A stretch of DNA of 6,661 nt from an uncultured Lachnospiraceae bacterium (GTDB taxonomy: Bacteria; Bacillota; Clostridia; Lachnospirales; Lachnospiraceae): positions 1 to 6,661 of the forward strand of contig OMRN01000047.1 of NCBI GenBank assembly GCA_900313265.1. Reading direction: 5' to 3'. The translations under genes were made by a program, and so were the position numbers. Numbering within the stretch: the stretch's first letter is position 1; the number at the start of each line of letters is the position of its first letter. Below are positions 4,560-6,661 of this stretch, piece after piece. The notes beneath the pieces are model-generated. The model was given only the letters and a program-made list of their open reading frames with translations, did no database searches and was not told the DNA's origin.

Positions 4560-6661
4560 ATGAATTATACAACCCAGGCAAAAAAGGCGCTTGATAATGC
4601 GTATCAGGTAGCCAAAGACGAACACGTATGGTTCGTGGGAACGGAGCATCTGCTGGCAGGACTTTCCCTGACAAAAGAATCCGTTGCCGGAAAAGTCTTA
4701 AACCATAATGAAATCGGCTGCACCTATGAAAAGATTATGAAAGTCATAAGGACAAGCGGACCGGGCGATATTCTGGAAAGAAAGAGAGTAAAGCCGGAAC
4801 TGACACCGGCAGCTTCTTTTGCCATGGAAGAAGCCGGGAATTTTGCCCGTAAACTGGATCGGGAATCCATCGGTACGGAGCATATGCTTTTTGCGCTTTT
4901 GGACTATCCGGATTATACGGTACGAAGTATTCTTGAGGTTTTAAAAGTTGATTTAAACAAGTTAATCACCGTTTTGATTGCCGCGATGAGTGAAGACCCG
5001 GAAATGTTAAAAAGCGAGGTACTTCCGCGTGTTCAGCAGTTTTTGTCGAATTCGTCGGATACGTCTACGGCAACCATCGAAAAGTACAGCAGGGATTTAA
5101 CTTCACTGGCATCCAAAGGAAAATTAGATCCGGTCATCGGACGCGAGAATGAAATCGAAAGACTGATGCAGACCGTGCTTCGAAGAAGCAAGAACAATCC
5201 CTGTTTAATCGGGGAGCCCGGTGTCGGAAAAACAGCCATTGTGGAAGGACTGGCACGTCGGATTGCATCCGGAAACGTTCCCGATGTTTTAAAGAAAAAA
5301 AGGCTTTTGTCCCTTGATATGTCTGCCATGGTTGCCGGAAGCAAATACCGTGGGGAATTCGAGGAAAGACTTAAGAATGTCATTTCGGAGGTGATTTCGG
5401 ACGGAAACATCATTCTTTTCATGGACGAAATCCATACCTTAATCGGTGCCGGCGGAGCGGAAGGAAGCATTGATGCGGCCAGCATTTTAAAGCCTTCTTT
5501 GGCCAGAGGAGAGATTCAGTTAATCGGAGCGACCACAATTAACGAATACCGCAAATATATTGAAAAAGATGCGGCCTTAGAGCGCAGATTCCAGCCGATT
5601 ATCGTGGAAGAGCCGGATGAAAAAATGACGATGGATATTTTAACCGGCATTGCGGCAAGATATGAAGAATATCATCATATCACCATTTCCGAAGAGGCTA
5701 TTACCGCCGCGGTGAAATTATCGGCAAGATATATCAACGACCGGAATCTGCCCGATAAAGCCATTGACGTGATTGACGAAGCCTGCGCAACCGTGAATTT
5801 AAAGAAATTAAAGAAGACATCGGGTGAGGATTTATCCGAACTTGTTTTGCAGGCAAAGGATGCTTTAAAGAGGATGGAAGAAGCCCTGATCAACAAGGAT
5901 TTCGATGCGGCTTTGGAAGCCAAGAAAGAAAGAGACGCATTGCTTAAAAAAATCGATCGTAAGAAAAAAGCAGCAGAAAAGAAAAAAGCGGAAACAAACC
6001 GTGAACTTTCAAGAGAAGACGTGGAGAGGGTTGTTTCCGTCTGGACCAAAATTCCGATTTCCAAACTGGCAGAGAAAGAAACCGAAAAACTGTTAAAACT
6101 GGAAAAGACCCTGCATAAACGTGTGATCGGACAAAACGAGGCGGTGGATGCCGTTTCGAAAGCCATCAGAAGAGGCAGGGCCGGCATCGCCGATCCGAAC
6201 CGTCCGATCGGAACGTTTCTGTTCCTCGGACCTACAGGTGTAGGTAAAACGGAATTAAGCAAAGCGTTAGCGGAAGCATTATTCGGTACGGAAAAAGCCA
6301 TGATTCGTGTGGACATGTCGGAATATATGGAATCGCACAGTGTCTCGAAGTTAATCGGTTCCCCTCCGGGTTATGTGGGGTTTGAAGACGGCGGACAGCT
6401 CAGCGAAAGAATCAGGAAGAATCCGTACAGCGTTGTGCTTTTTGACGAAATCGAGAAAGCGCATCCGGACGTATTCAATATTCTTCTTCAGGTGATGGAC
6501 GACGGCCGGATTACCGATTCCAAGGGGCGTACGGTAAGTTTTAAGAACACCATTATCATCATGACTTCCAATGCGGGTGCAAACCGGATTGTGGATCCGA
6601 AAAACTTAGGATTTTCCAGGGGAGATACCGAAACGGAAAGCCATGAGAAAATGAAGAAGAA
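4560..6661 (+). CDS. clpC: ATP-dependent Clp unfoldase ATP-binding subunit, ClpC type (3' end outside window)
   Basis: A hexameric AAA+ unfoldase that feeds substrates to ClpP in the cytosol. The frame is open from 4560 to the window end, giving 700 codons of a family near 810-820. Two Clp_N repeats (about 1-145) contain VGTEH and IGTEH, with Glu29 and Glu107. D1 has Walker A GEPGVGKT (218-225), pore loop KYRG with Tyr263, Walker B FMDE (Asp289, Glu290) and arginine finger ALERRF (Arg342/343). A short coiled-coil middle domain (about 421-480) has a UVR-like [15 protein letters not shown] with Phe448, as in ClpC; ClpB has a far longer one and ClpA none. D2 has GPTGVGKT (557-564), GSPPGYVG with Tyr605, and FDEIEKAH (Asp629, Glu630). 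LGF at 683-685 aligns with the ClpP-docking VGF loop of Bacillus ClpC. All catalytic residues visible are intact. It is cotranscribed with the GntR-family gene. Confidence 0.95.
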   Translation, partial: MNYTTQAKKALDNAYQVAKDEHVWFVGTEHLLAGLSLTKESVAGKVLNHNEIGCTYEKIMKVIRTSGPGDILERKRVKPELTPAASFAMEEAGNFARKLDRESIGTEHMLFALLDYPDYTVRSILEVLKVDLNKLITVLIAAMSEDPEMLKSEVLPRVQQFLSNSSDTSTATIEKYSRDLTSLASKGKLDPVIGRENEIERLMQTVLRRSKNNPCLIGEPGVGKTAIVEGLARRIASGNVPDVLKKKRLLSLDMSAMVAGSKYRGEFEERLKNVISEVISDGNIILFMDEIHTLIGAGGAEGSIDAASILKPSLARGEIQLIGATTINEYRKYIEKDAALERRFQPIIVEEPDEKMTMDILTGIAARYEEYHHITISEEAITAAVKLSARYINDRNLPDKAIDVIDEACATVNLKKLKKTSGEDLSELVLQAKDALKRMEEALINKDFDAALEAKKERDALLKKIDRKKKAAEKKKAETNRELSREDVERVVSVWTKIPISKLAEKETEKLLKLEKTLHKRVIGQNEAVDAVSKAIRRGRAGIADPNRPIGTFLFLGPTGVGKTELSKALAEALFGTEKAMIRVDMSEYMESHSVSKLIGSPPGYVGFEDGGQLSERIRKNPYSVVLFDEIEKAHPDVFNILLQVMDDGRITDSKGRTVSFKNTIIIMTSNAGANRIVDPKNLGFSRGDTETESHEKMKK

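Noticed and set aside
5675..6316. 213-codon open frame on the minus strand opposite clpC, and a similar 150-codon one at 5033-5485
   Set aside because: Both are antisense to conserved AAA+ domains and are rich in Ser, Phe and Leu, as expected of reverse-strand shadows of Lys/Glu-rich coding sequence.

Overview
The window looks like chromosomal DNA from a Gram-positive Clostridia bacterium, most likely a member of the Lachnospiraceae. This rests on protein style (the PurN block around PSFCGTGYYGLKVHE, a ClpC-type rather than ClpA/ClpB ATPase), strong purine-rich Shine-Dalgarno sites, a mid-range G+C by eye, and sigma-A-like promoter elements. No database search was possible, so the family-level placement is an inference. 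All recognised genes lie on the plus strand.

Positions 1-2471 are the end of a purine-biosynthesis operon: the C-terminal half of purM (cut by the left edge), purN overlapping it by 7 bases, a 129-base gap, and complete purD. PurD makes GAR (step 2), PurN formylates GAR (step 3), and PurM closes the imidazole ring of AIR (step 5). With no terminator visible after purD, a gene for an unusual membrane protein follows at 2539-4053. It has a signal peptide, two bacterial SH3 domains, a low-complexity Gly/Glu/Thr linker, a small unrecognised external module, one transmembrane helix, and a roughly 150-residue cytoplasmic tail of alternating acidic (Asp/Glu/Tyr) and basic (Lys) blocks. A very strong Rho-independent terminator (4078-4118) closes this unit.

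A second unit begins inside that terminator. A near-consensus sigma-A promoter (TTGACA, 17 bases, TATCAT) has its -10 box within the terminator hairpin, so its transcripts should start after the 5' arm and escape termination. It would drive a small GntR/YtrA-type repressor gene (4180-4551) and, 8 bases later, a large clpC-type gene that runs off the right edge (4560 onward, 700 codons present). In Bacillus-type genomes clpC sits behind ctsR-mcsA-mcsB. Here a GntR-family regulator occupies that place, suggesting a differently wired control of the Clp unfoldase.

The points most worth a second look are the promoter nested in a terminator (with a palindrome that might also be an operator), the gntR-clpC pairing, ClpC glutamates matching the phosphoarginine-binding pair although no mcsB is present here, and the charge-patterned SH3 membrane protein. 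I see no tRNA, rRNA, CRISPR, insertion sequence or phage-derived feature.
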